Shown here: piece by piece, positions 1-6,416 of the stretch | Layout of the letters: each line of letters opens with the position of its first letter | Numbering within the stretch: position 1 is the stretch's first letter | Source of the DNA: Spirochaetaceae bacterium | Lineage (GTDB): Bacteria; Spirochaetota; Spirochaetia; Treponematales; Breznakiellaceae | DNA: 10,153 bases | Direction of reading: 5' to 3' | NCBI GenBank assembly: GCA_031279895.1 | Contig: JAITHR010000130.1 | Span: 1-10,153 of the forward strand | Made by a program: the position numbers and the translations under genes | Notes under the pieces: generated by a model | The model's input: the letters and a program-made list of their open reading frames with translations, nothing else | Told to the model about the DNA's origin: nothing | The model's database searches: none

Positions 1-95
1 GAGGCTGTAACTTCTTTACTAATCTATACTTACTACGCCGTATTTACAGGATTCCGCCCCCTCCCCGGGGGTTATACACCGGTATTTTTGCCTTG
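1..95. repeat. Conserved leader of the 21-bp array element, copy 1 (truncated by window edge)
   Basis: No gene is visible. The window opens with the right half of the common hairpin (GAGGCTG), followed by a stretch starting gtaacttctt that closely matches 6904-6970, including the shared patterns taatctaYacttac and acaccggtattt just before the 21-bp units. A C-run facing a G-run at about 57-71 can form a short stem. Because the leader, the hairpin and the array occur together in both copies, they look like one composite element. Confidence 0.6.
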
Positions 96-271
96 GAAAT
101 CCGGATTTCCGTCACAGAATTCCGAATTTCCAGGACGGAAATCCGGATTTCCAGGACGGAATTCCTGAATTCCGTCCCCCCGAAACGGAATTCCCGCCTC
201 CTAAAACAGGAATCCGTGTACCCAAAACGGAACCCCCTGTCCCTAAAGCAAAACCCCCTCCCGCCAACACG
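96..271. repeat. 21-bp-period degenerate array, copy 1
   Basis: Eight units of 21 bp plus one 8-base fragment (180-187). Units begin at 96, 117, 138, 159, 188, 209, 230 and 251. The early units follow GAAWYCCGRAWTTCC plus a six-base linker such as GTCACA or AGGACG. Two of them complete the perfect 16-bp palindrome GGAAATCCGGATTTCC (95-110 and 137-152). Later units drift to C-rich forms such as GAACCCCCTGTCCC. Because 21 is a multiple of three, the array stays open in several frames and yields heptapeptides such as TEIRISR or LEIRNSV on either strand. I see no start, promoter or ribosome binding site that would make these genes. Function is unknown. Confidence 0.85.
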
Positions 272-319
272 CGGGCTTGCACCCGCAACGTGGAGATGCG
301 CACCTCCGTCGTAAAGGTG

Positions 320-403
320 CGGAATTCCAAAATGCGGGGACGTGGCGTCAAAGGCGGGCGGCGTGGTGCCGAAGCGGGGAGTTGTGGTGCCGAAGTGCGG
401 GGC
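320..403. repeat. Second, divergent 21-bp-period set beside copy 1
   Basis: Four consecutive 21-mers (320, 341, 362, 383) share a core resembling gtgccgaagYgcgggg; the last two are nearly identical (gtggtgccgaag, then cgggg or tgcgg). The period equals that of the neighbouring array but the sequence is different. The stretch between (272-319) is unassigned apart from a conserved border, ggcttgcacccgca, which recurs after the array at 7173-7186. This second set is absent from copy 2. Confidence 0.55.
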
Positions 404-550
404 GGGCAAGCGGACTGAATAGCGTTGAGGCGCGACGCGGCTTGAGGCGGTGAGAGGCTACCCGCCGGCGCCGCGCCCCGAACAACGCGCCGCCCCTTAC
501 CGCGCACAACAACGCACAAACCGTCGCAAGTTGCGCGAGAGCGTAGCCGC
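404..550. repeat. Intergenic stretch ending in module B, copy 1
   Basis: Bases 404-470 hold nothing I recognise. Bases 471-550 contain a module (gcgccccgaacaac ... cgcacaacaacgc ... gcgtagccgcgcc) that recurs at about 816-906 on the same strand. It is also present in opposite orientation at about 3640-3697, where it is shorter, and in part at 6730-6787. No convincing reading frame is present. Confidence 0.55.
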
Positions 551-823
551 GCCTGTGCTATGCAAGCCCGCTAACTGGACAGGGTGTTGCACTACTTTGA
601 AACAACAGGCGGCCATGCCGGAACAGCCGGAGGCTGGCCGCGCCTGTGCTATGCAAGCCCGCTAACTGGACAGGGTGTTGCACCACTTTGAAACAACAGG
701 CGGCCATGCCGGAACAGCCGGAGGCTGGCCGCGCCTGAACTGTGCAAGCCCCCTCACCGGACACGGTGTTGCACCATACGGAAACAACAGGCGGCTATGC
801 TGAAACAGCCGGAGGCTGCGCCC
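551..823. repeat. 91-bp tandem repeat, three copies (module A)
   Basis: Copies start at 551, 642 and 733 with an exact 91-bp offset. The first two are nearly identical (for example cactacttt versus caccacttt); the third has diverged. Each copy has three recognisable parts: gcctg ... tgcaagcc, ggacaSggtgttgcac, and aacaacaggcggcYatgc followed by the hairpin CAGCCGGAGGCTG (624-636, 715-727, 806-818). In the first two copies, outer arms CAGGCGGCC and GGCCGCGCCTG flank the hairpin and could extend it. Single, reshuffled copies occur at about 901-1018, 6652-6740, 7260-7424 and 10035-10153. Confidence 0.9.
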
Positions 824-1018
824 CGAACAACACGCCGCCCCTTACTACGCACAACAACGCGGCGCTCCCGAACCGCCCGTCGTTGCGCGAAGCGTAGCCG
901 CGCCTCAACAGCAGCCGGCCCGCTCACCGGACAAGGTGTTGCACCGTTCGGAAACAACAGGCGGCCATGCCGGAACCGTCGGAGACGGGGCGGCCATGCT
1001 GGAACCGTTGGAGACGGT
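816..1018. repeat. Module B copy 2 and a variant module A that reaches into the lipoprotein gene
   Basis: Bases 816-906 repeat the module at 471-550. Bases 907-1018 are a variant of the 91-bp module in which the 13-nt hairpin is CCGTCGGAGACGG (976-988), followed by a partial duplication (cggccatgctggaa) and a second hairpin, ACCGTTGGAGACGGT (1004-1018). The segment from 905 to about 1018 is also the translated 3' end of the lipoprotein gene on the minus strand. Confidence 0.7.
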
Positions 1019-1582
1019 GAACCCGTAGCGTCGGGCGTGGTTGGTATACCGGACCGTCGTATCGGTTTTCTCGATTTCAATAAGCGGCGGGGCGCCTTTC
1101 TTTCCCTTTTTTCCCTCGTAGATAACGCGGGTTACCGCCGGATTTCCGTTGGGGTCAACGGATCGGGACTCCGTTATGGAGAGGCCGCCTGCTTTGAGGT
1201 TGCGGGAGAGCGCGTCGATCCTGTAGAAACAGAGTTGGAAGTCCGCTATGATGTATTCGGGCTTGAGGGAAGACGGGAGCGCTTTGTGAAAGGAGAAAGA
1301 AATCCCGTCTTCGGTAAAAGAAAGTTCCCCCAGGTATACGCCGAAGAGGTCAAAGAACGTCATTGACACGGAGGCCGCGTCAGCCAGAACCCACGCCCGC
1401 ATGGTAATCTCGCGGCTGCCGTACACGCCGGTAATCTCCTGGGGCGCGTCGAGCGGCGTTTCGAGGTACGCGGGGTCAAGAAGGGTATACCGCGCCGCGC
1501 CGGTTAATGAAACAGCGGGGCGGGGGCTTGAGGCGCAGGAAAAAAGCGCCAGAAAGACGACAGAAAACAGAACCGGTCGCAT
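905..1582 (-). CDS. DUF3261-like lipoprotein with a repeat-encoded C-terminal tail
   Basis: Encodes 225 residues. The ATG at 1582 is preferred over an in-frame start 18 codons upstream because it places a short positively charged N-terminus and a hydrophobic stretch (VLFSVVFLALFS) directly before Cys16, the likely lipidation site. The lipobox LFSC is loose, as accepted in spirochaetes. The body resembles DUF3261 (PF11659): a segment like P-x-LKPEYIIADFQLCFY at about residues 107-125, and a terminal block with HARRYGF. DUF3261 lipoproteins have no proven activity but occur in aryl-polyene-type clusters, often with a phosphopantetheinyl transferase, which is divergently adjacent here. The family normally ends about where FTV stands (188-190). 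Residues 189-225 are encoded by the repeat element, so the original stop appears to have been lost. The family call rests on remembered family patterns, not a search. Confidence 0.72.
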   Translation of the reverse strand: MRPVLFSVVFLALFSCASSPRPAVSLTGAARYTLLDPAYLETPLDAPQEITGVYGSREITMRAWVLADAASVSMTFFDLFGVYLGELSFTEDGISFSFHKALPSSLKPEYIIADFQLCFYRIDALSRNLKAGGLSITESRSVDPNGNPAVTRVIYEGKKGKKGAPPLIEIEKTDTTVRYTNHARRYGFTVSNGSSMAAPSPTVPAWPPVVSERCNTLSGERAGCC

Positions 1583-2219
1583 GGATATAGTGTATATAGG
1601 ATTAAAACACCTGTCAAACCAAGAGGACGCCCACACCGAAGCGCGCTCCCTCCTCTCGTTTCTGGCCGGAGACGGAGAAATCCGGCGCGGCTGGCAGGGG
1701 CGTCCCTATTTTACGGACAGGCGGGGGGATTTCAGCGTCTCCCATTCGGGAAACGCGGCGTGCGCGGCCTATTCCGCCGCCCGATCCGCCCGAACCGGCG
1801 CGCTCCTGCGGGTCGGATGCGATATTGAGATGATACACCCGCGCAAAGACCGGTATCCCGTGGCCCGCCGGTTTTTCCGTCCCGCGGAACGGCGCTACCT
1901 TCGAGACGCGCCGGATCCGGTAGCGCGAAGACTGCGCTTCTATTCCCTGTGGACCCTTAAAGAATGTTTCCTCAAAGCGGCGGGGCAGTCGGTCTTCGCC
2001 ATGAAAAGCGTTCCGTCGTTTGTTTCGGACTCCGGGGAATTAAGGGGACAGGCGGCCTCACCGGCCCTGTCGGTGTGCGCGTACCTCTACGAGCTTGAAG
2101 ACCCGCGCAAAAACCGGTACGCCCTCGCGGTGGCGCGGGAAGTGGAAGGCCCCGCGCCCTGCTGTCCGGCGCGGCTCTTGTACGGCCCCGCGTTTTTCCC
2201 TATATTTAAAGGGCTATGA
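1581..2219 (+). CDS. Sfp-type 4'-phosphopantetheinyl transferase
   Basis: Encodes 212 residues. Transfers 4'-phosphopantetheine from coenzyme A to a serine of acyl or peptidyl carrier proteins; cytoplasmic. Visible family signatures are FSVSHSGN (51-58, substrate-contacting), VGCDIE (78-83, with the Mg-binding acids D81 and E83) and SLWTLKECFLKAAG (122-135, the W-x-x-KE-x-x-x-K motif). Length fits small Sfp/HetI-type enzymes. The ATG at 1581 is chosen because it begins a family-like N-terminus; it lacks a clear Shine-Dalgarno sequence, and GTG at 1590 is an alternative. It overlaps the lipoprotein start by two bases on the other strand and is followed by a coupled gene. The nearby DUF3261-like lipoprotein suggests service to a lipid or polyketide-like pathway rather than only fatty-acid ACP, but no carrier protein or synthase is in the window. 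Confidence 0.9.
   Translation: MDIVYIGLKHLSNQEDAHTEARSLLSFLAGDGEIRRGWQGRPYFTDRRGDFSVSHSGNAACAAYSAARSARTGALLRVGCDIEMIHPRKDRYPVARRFFRPAERRYLRDAPDPVARRLRFYSLWTLKECFLKAAGQSVFAMKSVPSFVSDSGELRGQAASPALSVCAYLYELEDPRKNRYALAVAREVEGPAPCCPARLLYGPAFFPIFKGL
1589..1617 (-). promoter_or_regulatory. Candidate sigma70-type promoter giving a leaderless lipoprotein mRNA
   Basis: On the minus strand there is a perfect -35 hexamer TTGACA (1612-1617), a 17-bp spacer and a -10-like TACACT (1589-1594, with the key T1, A2 and T6). Only six bases separate the -10 element from the ATG at 1582, so transcription would begin at or next to the start codon. No Shine-Dalgarno sequence precedes that ATG, consistent with a leaderless start. 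The whole element lies inside the 5' coding region of the divergent phosphopantetheinyl transferase gene. Confidence 0.45.
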
Positions 2220-3622
2220 CTTCAAAATCCTTTTCTCTACCATCTCTCCCGTCTCTATCATGCATACCCCCCATACCCCCCACACCCTCTCCGAAACCGG
2301 TAAAACTGCGGCGTATCCTCCGGGTAGCGGCGCTGTGTATGGTCTTTGCGGCGTTTCCCTTCCCCGCGGCGGGGCTTGACCTTCCGACCAGACAGATACC
2401 CGACGACTCTTCCCTGCGTCTCGCGCTGCGGGGGTCGTGGTTTACCGAAACGCCGGAGCGGGTTTTAAGCATGAAGTCGTTTGTCCACGATCTTGCGGGG
2501 GGCGGGAAGATACAGGTGCGCTCCGAAGCCGGACGGGACGAGTTTATGGTTATTCTGGCGCGGGAGCGGAACGGCGCGTACACCGGTTGGGCCCAGGGGT
2601 CATGGATTTTGACGAGGCGGCGGGCGGACGGCGCGCCGGCGCGGATTCGCGTCTTTCTACGCAGCGATCCCTACACCTACATCCAGTTCCGGCCTGTGTC
2701 TTTCGACCGGTGCGTGATGGATATGGTGCTTTACAACGCCTATGTGGTACGCTCCCTGCCTATTCCCTACTCTATCGAGCGCCTTTTCGTGCTTCCCGTG
2801 GAGGACGCGCTCGCTTCCGCCGCCGGCCAGTTCCCCCGCCGGTACCTTGACCCGCAGCCGGATGACTATCGGGACCTGCGGGCTTTTATGGCGCAGGTTC
2901 GAGCCCGGCTTCCGGCGCTTTCCTTCCGTGACGACGGCGCCATTGACGACGCGGGAACGTATGTGTATATCGCAAACCTCAAAGCCCAGGAGGAGGGCGG
3001 CGCGGGGCTTAACTGTTCCGGCTTTGCCAAGTGGATGGTTGACGGCATCCTGCGGCCCCTTACCGGAAAGCGCCTCGCTATTCCGCCCTTAAAAGAAGCC
3101 TTCGGGGATCGGGGGTCTTCTTTTACCGAACCCTACGAGCCGCTGCGGGATCCCTTTTTCGGCCTTGACTGGACGCGCAACCTCGCGTCAGCCGCCCTTA
3201 GCGCCATACTGTCCTCCAGGGATTTCGGGAAACTTGCGGAGATTGAGGTGCAGTCCTGCCCGTTTTCCGCGCTCATTGCGCGGGATCCGGCGGGCAATTC
3301 GATCCGCTCGTATCCCAGTTTCCTTCTTAACGCGGGTTTCAGCATAGAGGGACTTCAGCCCCTCCTCTATACCCTTGCGATTGACGAGCCGGGAACCCTG
3401 TACCTCGCGTCGGTGAACAGCGAAACCGGCTCGGCGGTGCCGCGCATCAGGCAGCATTTTCATGTGGCCGCGCTGGTTCCCTATTTCAACGAGTACGGCA
3501 CGTTTCAGATAGCGGTTTTTGAGAGCGCGGCGGAGACTTCGTTTTCGTACTTCCGGGGCCGGTATCCCGGTCATTTTGTCAACCTGGTCCGCATACCGGC
3601 AGAACCTTTCTTCGACCCCTAA
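2216..3622 (+). CDS. Exported protein with NlpC/P60-like cysteine and histidine motifs (function unproven)
   Basis: Encodes 468 residues. The ATG lies inside the preceding stop (ATGA overlap), which implies translational coupling. A Ser/Pro-rich stretch (residues 7-28) precedes an evident signal sequence: KLRR (30-33), a hydrophobic core (about 35-50) and cleavage probably after PAAG (53). The mature protein has no further membrane segment. NCSGF (266-270) resembles the catalytic cysteine motif of papain-fold NlpC/P60 enzymes, and HFHVA (414-418) could supply the histidine. A polar residue follows in YFNEYG (423-428). The roughly 147-residue gap between Cys and His is long for NlpC/P60, so a peptidase or amidase role is only a suggestion. 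I recall similar hypothetical proteins in treponemes but cannot name a family. The first repeat hairpin lies within 5 bp of the stop. Confidence 0.8.
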   Translation: MTSKSFSLPSLPSLSCIPPIPPTPSPKPVKLRRILRVAALCMVFAAFPFPAAGLDLPTRQIPDDSSLRLALRGSWFTETPERVLSMKSFVHDLAGGGKIQVRSEAGRDEFMVILARERNGAYTGWAQGSWILTRRRADGAPARIRVFLRSDPYTYIQFRPVSFDRCVMDMVLYNAYVVRSLPIPYSIERLFVLPVEDALASAAGQFPRRYLDPQPDDYRDLRAFMAQVRARLPALSFRDDGAIDDAGTYVYIANLKAQEEGGAGLNCSGFAKWMVDGILRPLTGKRLAIPPLKEAFGDRGSSFTEPYEPLRDPFFGLDWTRNLASAALSAILSSRDFGKLAEIEVQSCPFSALIARDPAGNSIRSYPSFLLNAGFSIEGLQPLLYTLAIDEPGTLYLASVNSETGSAVPRIRQHFHVAALVPYFNEYGTFQIAVFESAAETSFSYFRGRYPGHFVNLVRIPAEPFFDP

Positions 3623-3811
3623 CCGCCCGCCTCCGGCGGTTCGGGAGCTGCGCGTTGTAAGGGGGTTGGTCGTTGTTCGGGGCGCGGCGCATGACGTTTA
3701 TGGAACCGTCGGAGACGGCGGCTGTTTCAGTCTGGCCGCAGCCTCCGGCTGTTTCAGCATGGCCGCCTGTTTGAAAGCGCCGCTTCGCGGCGCGGCGCAG
3801 ACAGAAAGAAA
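3623..3811. repeat. Repeat island between convergent genes, with three hairpin variants
   Basis: Hairpins in order are CCGCCTCCGGCGG (3627-3639), CCGTCGGAGACGG (3706-3718) and CAGCCTCCGGCTG (3739-3751). Between the first two lies an inverted, shortened module B (cggttcgggagctgcgcg ... ggggcgcggcgcatgac). The segment gtttcagcatggccgcctgttt (split across 3752-3773) is the inverted tail of module A. The island fills the space between the stop at 3620-3622 and the opposing stop at 3812-3814, so it may act as a two-way end of transcription. No open frame looks like a gene. Confidence 0.7.
3777..3793. terminator. Possible bidirectional hairpin terminator without a T-run
   Basis: GCGCCGC-TTC-GCGGCGC is a perfect 7-bp, GC-only stem with a 3-nt loop, 18 bp beyond the stop of the minus-strand dehydrogenase and downstream of the plus-strand exported-protein gene. 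There is no U-tract on either side, so intrinsic termination is uncertain; it may instead protect 3' ends from degradation. Confidence 0.4.
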
Positions 3812-5047
3812 TTAGTGGAGCATGACTTGGCCGCCGGTAACCGGTACGGCCTGGCCGGTTTCATAAGCCTGCTCGATAATGTAGTAAATCGTCCGCATGA
3901 CGTCCAAACCGGTGCACCCGCGCCCCATCGGAACCTTTGCCTCGTAAAAAGCCTTCACGTCCCCGACGGTGCGGGCGCCCGGAACCTTGCCGGTCTTGAG
4001 ATACTGGGAGAAAAGTCCCTTCTCAGGATCTGACCACAGGGGACCGTCAAAGAAATTGCCCGGGCAGACCGCGTTTACCTTGATGTTATACTCGATAAGC
4101 TCAAGGGCAAAGCTCTCCACAAGCCCTATGGAGCCGAACTTCCCGCCCGCGTAGGCGCTGTTTTTGTTGGAACCCTCCAAGCCGGACTTGGAATTGATCT
4201 GAATAATATCGGTTTTCCATTCCGGCGCGGTCCAGAACTGCCTGCGCATGAGGCGGGCGCAGTGCTTTACCATAAGAAAAAAGCCGGTGTAGTTAATCGC
4301 CGTTACCTGATTAAACGCGGCAAGGTCCTGGTCGAGCGCGCTTGCGGCCTTTACGATGCCCGCGCTGCTGATACAAATATCAAGGCCGCCGGTTCTCCGC
4401 GCCACGGTCCTGCACAGCTCCTCCATGGAAGCTTCGTCAGCGACGTCCGCCGTGGCCGCAATCGCCGCGGCGCGTTTCTCTTCCCGGTTTATCTGGTCCG
4501 CAAGGCGCTGCGCCCCTTCCTGATTGAGGTCCGCGATAAAAACCGTGGCCCCGGATCCGGCAAGCCCCCGTGCGATTTCCGCGCCGAACCCCTGCGCGCC
4601 GCCGGTTACCAGGGCGATTTTGTTCTTCACCACCTCTGCCCGCCTTCGCGCCGAGAGATCCGGTTTTACGGAACCGGCGTACTCCTGGGGGGTGGCGTCT
4701 TGGGAAAGACGGCGGCGCTCGGCTTTGTCGAGGTCTTCGTCTATCCAATACACCGCCTCAATCGACTGCCCCCGCTTGACCGCCACGCAGGTAGGCTGCT
4801 TTTTCCGATGCGGCGCCGCGGCGGCCTCGACTCCGGCAGGCGCCATGTCGAACTCCCATGCGGTATAGGACTCCTGAAAGACCTTTGCCGCGCCGGACTC
4901 GTCAAACCGCTCGCCCCACACGGCGCTTAAATCCACCTGCAAAGCCTGCGGCGGCACGGCGCCGGTCTCCCCGGGAACGACCACGCGGCTTTCCCCTGAA
5001 ACATTGATACCTATTCCCCGTATCAAGGGCGCTAAAAATATGTCCAT
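3812..5047 (-). CDS. SrlD-like sugar-phosphate dehydrogenase (SDR) with long N-terminal extension
   Basis: Encodes 411 residues. From about residue 139 it is a complete short-chain dehydrogenase: nucleotide-binding TGGAQGFG (148-155), acidic D173 favouring NAD, DV (201-202), SSAG (228-230, the NNAG position), catalytic S286 in INSKSG, and YAGGK (Y299, K303). The stretch IIQINSKSG, the pattern KVPMGRGC (371-378) and the ending TGQAVPVTGGQVM match my memory of E. coli sorbitol-6-phosphate 2-dehydrogenase, which interconverts sorbitol 6-phosphate and fructose 6-phosphate. That enzyme is about 259 residues; here about 138 extra N-terminal residues have no family I recognise and contain no aldolase motif. 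The ATG is 9 bp after the PHP gene stop, with AAAGGA 12 bp upstream, so it is the last gene of that operon. The substrate is inferred only. Confidence 0.85.
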   Translation of the reverse strand: MDIFLAPLIRGIGINVSGESRVVVPGETGAVPPQALQVDLSAVWGERFDESGAAKVFQESYTAWEFDMAPAGVEAAAAPHRKKQPTCVAVKRGQSIEAVYWIDEDLDKAERRRLSQDATPQEYAGSVKPDLSARRRAEVVKNKIALVTGGAQGFGAEIARGLAGSGATVFIADLNQEGAQRLADQINREEKRAAAIAATADVADEASMEELCRTVARRTGGLDICISSAGIVKAASALDQDLAAFNQVTAINYTGFFLMVKHCARLMRRQFWTAPEWKTDIIQINSKSGLEGSNKNSAYAGGKFGSIGLVESFALELIEYNIKVNAVCPGNFFDGPLWSDPEKGLFSQYLKTGKVPGARTVGDVKAFYEAKVPMGRGCTGLDVMRTIYYIIEQAYETGQAVPVTGGQVMLH

Positions 5048-5056
5048 AGTTCTATA

Positions 5057-6406
5057 TTATCCTTTTTGCAGTTTCTTTGCTAACGAAAGGGCGGACTCCC
5101 GCGGACGGGCGCGGTCAAGCTCCCGCCCCAGAGCCGCGTAGACCGAAAGGCGCCGGGAAAGCGGCTCCGAGCGGAGCGGGTTCTCCGGTGAAAAGAGCGC
5201 CAGATCCGAATCAAGGGACGCGAGCCGCTCATGGGCGACAAGCGCCCAGGTGGTGTCAACGAGATGGCGGAAATCCGGGCGCAGCACTTCGGGACAGGAG
5301 AAAGACTGGCGGGAACTGTTGATGTCCACGCCGGAGATCTCCATGAACCCCTTTTCCGCGCAGAGGCGCCGCACCCGCCGCAGCTGTTCAAGCGAGTTGC
5401 GCGGAGGCATATAGGTTACGGCGCAATAGCCCAGACCGGAAAGTTCCGCGAAAAGCTCGTCAAGGTACGAGTCCTCAAAGCGTTCCGCCGCCTTGTCCCC
5501 GGTGGGGGACTCGCCGACGTCGCCCAGGTAGGCATACGCCGGCACCGCGCCTATGGCACGGGCGAAATCCGTAACGGTTCTGGCCGGAACGCACTCGGTT
5601 TCCTCCGGCTGTATGAACACCGCCGGAAGGAGCGTCGTTTTGAGCGCCCCCACCAGGTCAAAAAGATAGTGGGGGTTTGCCGGATCCGAGAGGTTTTTCT
5701 CTATCGCCGCGGGCAGGGAAAACCCGAACTTCGTTTTGAGGTCCTGCGGCACCTGCGGGCCTTTGCCCCGGCGCCGGATAAAAAGCCGCGCCGCCGCTGC
5801 CAGGAGATGCCGCTCGGTTACGCCGCCGCCCGCGGCGTATTGGGAATGCCCGAGAACGTCCTCCTCCGCATCAATACGCTCCGACGCGGGAAAGCCCGCG
5901 TCCGCGAGGAGGTCGTTAAGCCGTGCGGTCATGGCGTATGTCCGCAGAAGGCGCGCGGACCGGAGCGGGGCGAGAAAATCCCGCGCACCGGGAAGCGCCG
6001 GCTCCGGTATGCCCTGAACGGTCATGTACGCGATGCCCTCGGAGTCGGGATTGTTGATTTTTCGGTCCCGAAAGGGGCCGGACCTGAAACTCACCCGCAC
6101 CTCAAAGCCGCAGCAGCCCCCTATGTCCAGGGCGGCGCACGCGGCAAGCATTTCTTCCGCCGCGCCCACGGAGTCGTGATCCACCGATCCCGCGGCTTCC
6201 AGTCCGGCGTTTTCGGCAAGAAGCGCCGCCATGCTGGGCGTGTAGGGACTGAAACTGTATATCGTATGGATATGGTTGTTTACTTCGCCGGTTTTCACCC
6301 CGCCCCGCGCCGCCTCCCGCAGCGCCGCGAGGCGTTCGCCCGGTTCCGCACGGTGATCGTTTACGCGAAAATCAAGAGGGTAAGAAGAATAAGGGTATCC
6401 GGGCAT
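5057..6406 (-). CDS. PHP-domain metal-dependent phosphoesterase-like protein
   Basis: Encodes 449 residues from the chosen ATG. PHP-domain landmarks, which bind a di- or trinuclear metal site in this family, are NNHIHTIYSFSPYTP (43-57, with H45 and H47), VDHDS (76-80), GFEV (100-103, E102), a later candidate histidine at H200, and GVDIN (359-363, D361), where the usual second histidine of D-x-H is Asn. The length is well above a minimal PHP domain, and the middle (about 140-330) is a large insertion. The frame stays open upstream to GTG at 6535, but ATG 6406 is preferred: AAAGGG lies six bases before it and the first residues (PGYPYSSYPLDF) look like protein. The stop is 9 bp before the dehydrogenase start. 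A sugar-phosphate phosphatase acting with that enzyme is plausible but not shown. Confidence 0.85.
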   Translation of the reverse strand: MPGYPYSSYPLDFRVNDHRAEPGERLAALREAARGGVKTGEVNNHIHTIYSFSPYTPSMAALLAENAGLEAAGSVDHDSVGAAEEMLAACAALDIGGCCGFEVRVSFRSGPFRDRKINNPDSEGIAYMTVQGIPEPALPGARDFLAPLRSARLLRTYAMTARLNDLLADAGFPASERIDAEEDVLGHSQYAAGGGVTERHLLAAAARLFIRRRGKGPQVPQDLKTKFGFSLPAAIEKNLSDPANPHYLFDLVGALKTTLLPAVFIQPEETECVPARTVTDFARAIGAVPAYAYLGDVGESPTGDKAAERFEDSYLDELFAELSGLGYCAVTYMPPRNSLEQLRRVRRLCAEKGFMEISGVDINSSRQSFSCPEVLRPDFRHLVDTTWALVAHERLASLDSDLALFSPENPLRSEPLSRRLSVYAALGRELDRARPRESALSLAKKLQKG

Positions 6407-6416
6407 AGCGGACCCT

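Noticed and set aside
96..271. CRISPR-like appearance of the 21-bp array
   Set aside because: Units are directly adjacent with no unique spacers, they drift in sequence, and no cas genes are present.
44..519. Open frames on both strands over the first 21-bp array, encoding heptapeptide repeats
   Set aside because: A 21-bp period keeps frames open by construction; no start signals, and both strands are equally open. Kept as a repeat, not a gene.
551..823. Possible tRNA or small structured RNA genes in the 91-bp units
   Set aside because: No cloverleaf, no T-loop consensus, and arms confined to the short hairpin; treated as a repeat.
1401..1580. Upstream extension of the phosphopantetheinyl transferase frame by 60 codons
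   Set aside because: It is antisense to the lipoprotein signal region and mature part, and the family N-terminus fits the ATG at 1581.
4262..4930. A 222-codon open frame on the plus strand
   Set aside because: Antisense to the SDR gene, whose catalytic motifs are intact in the minus frame.
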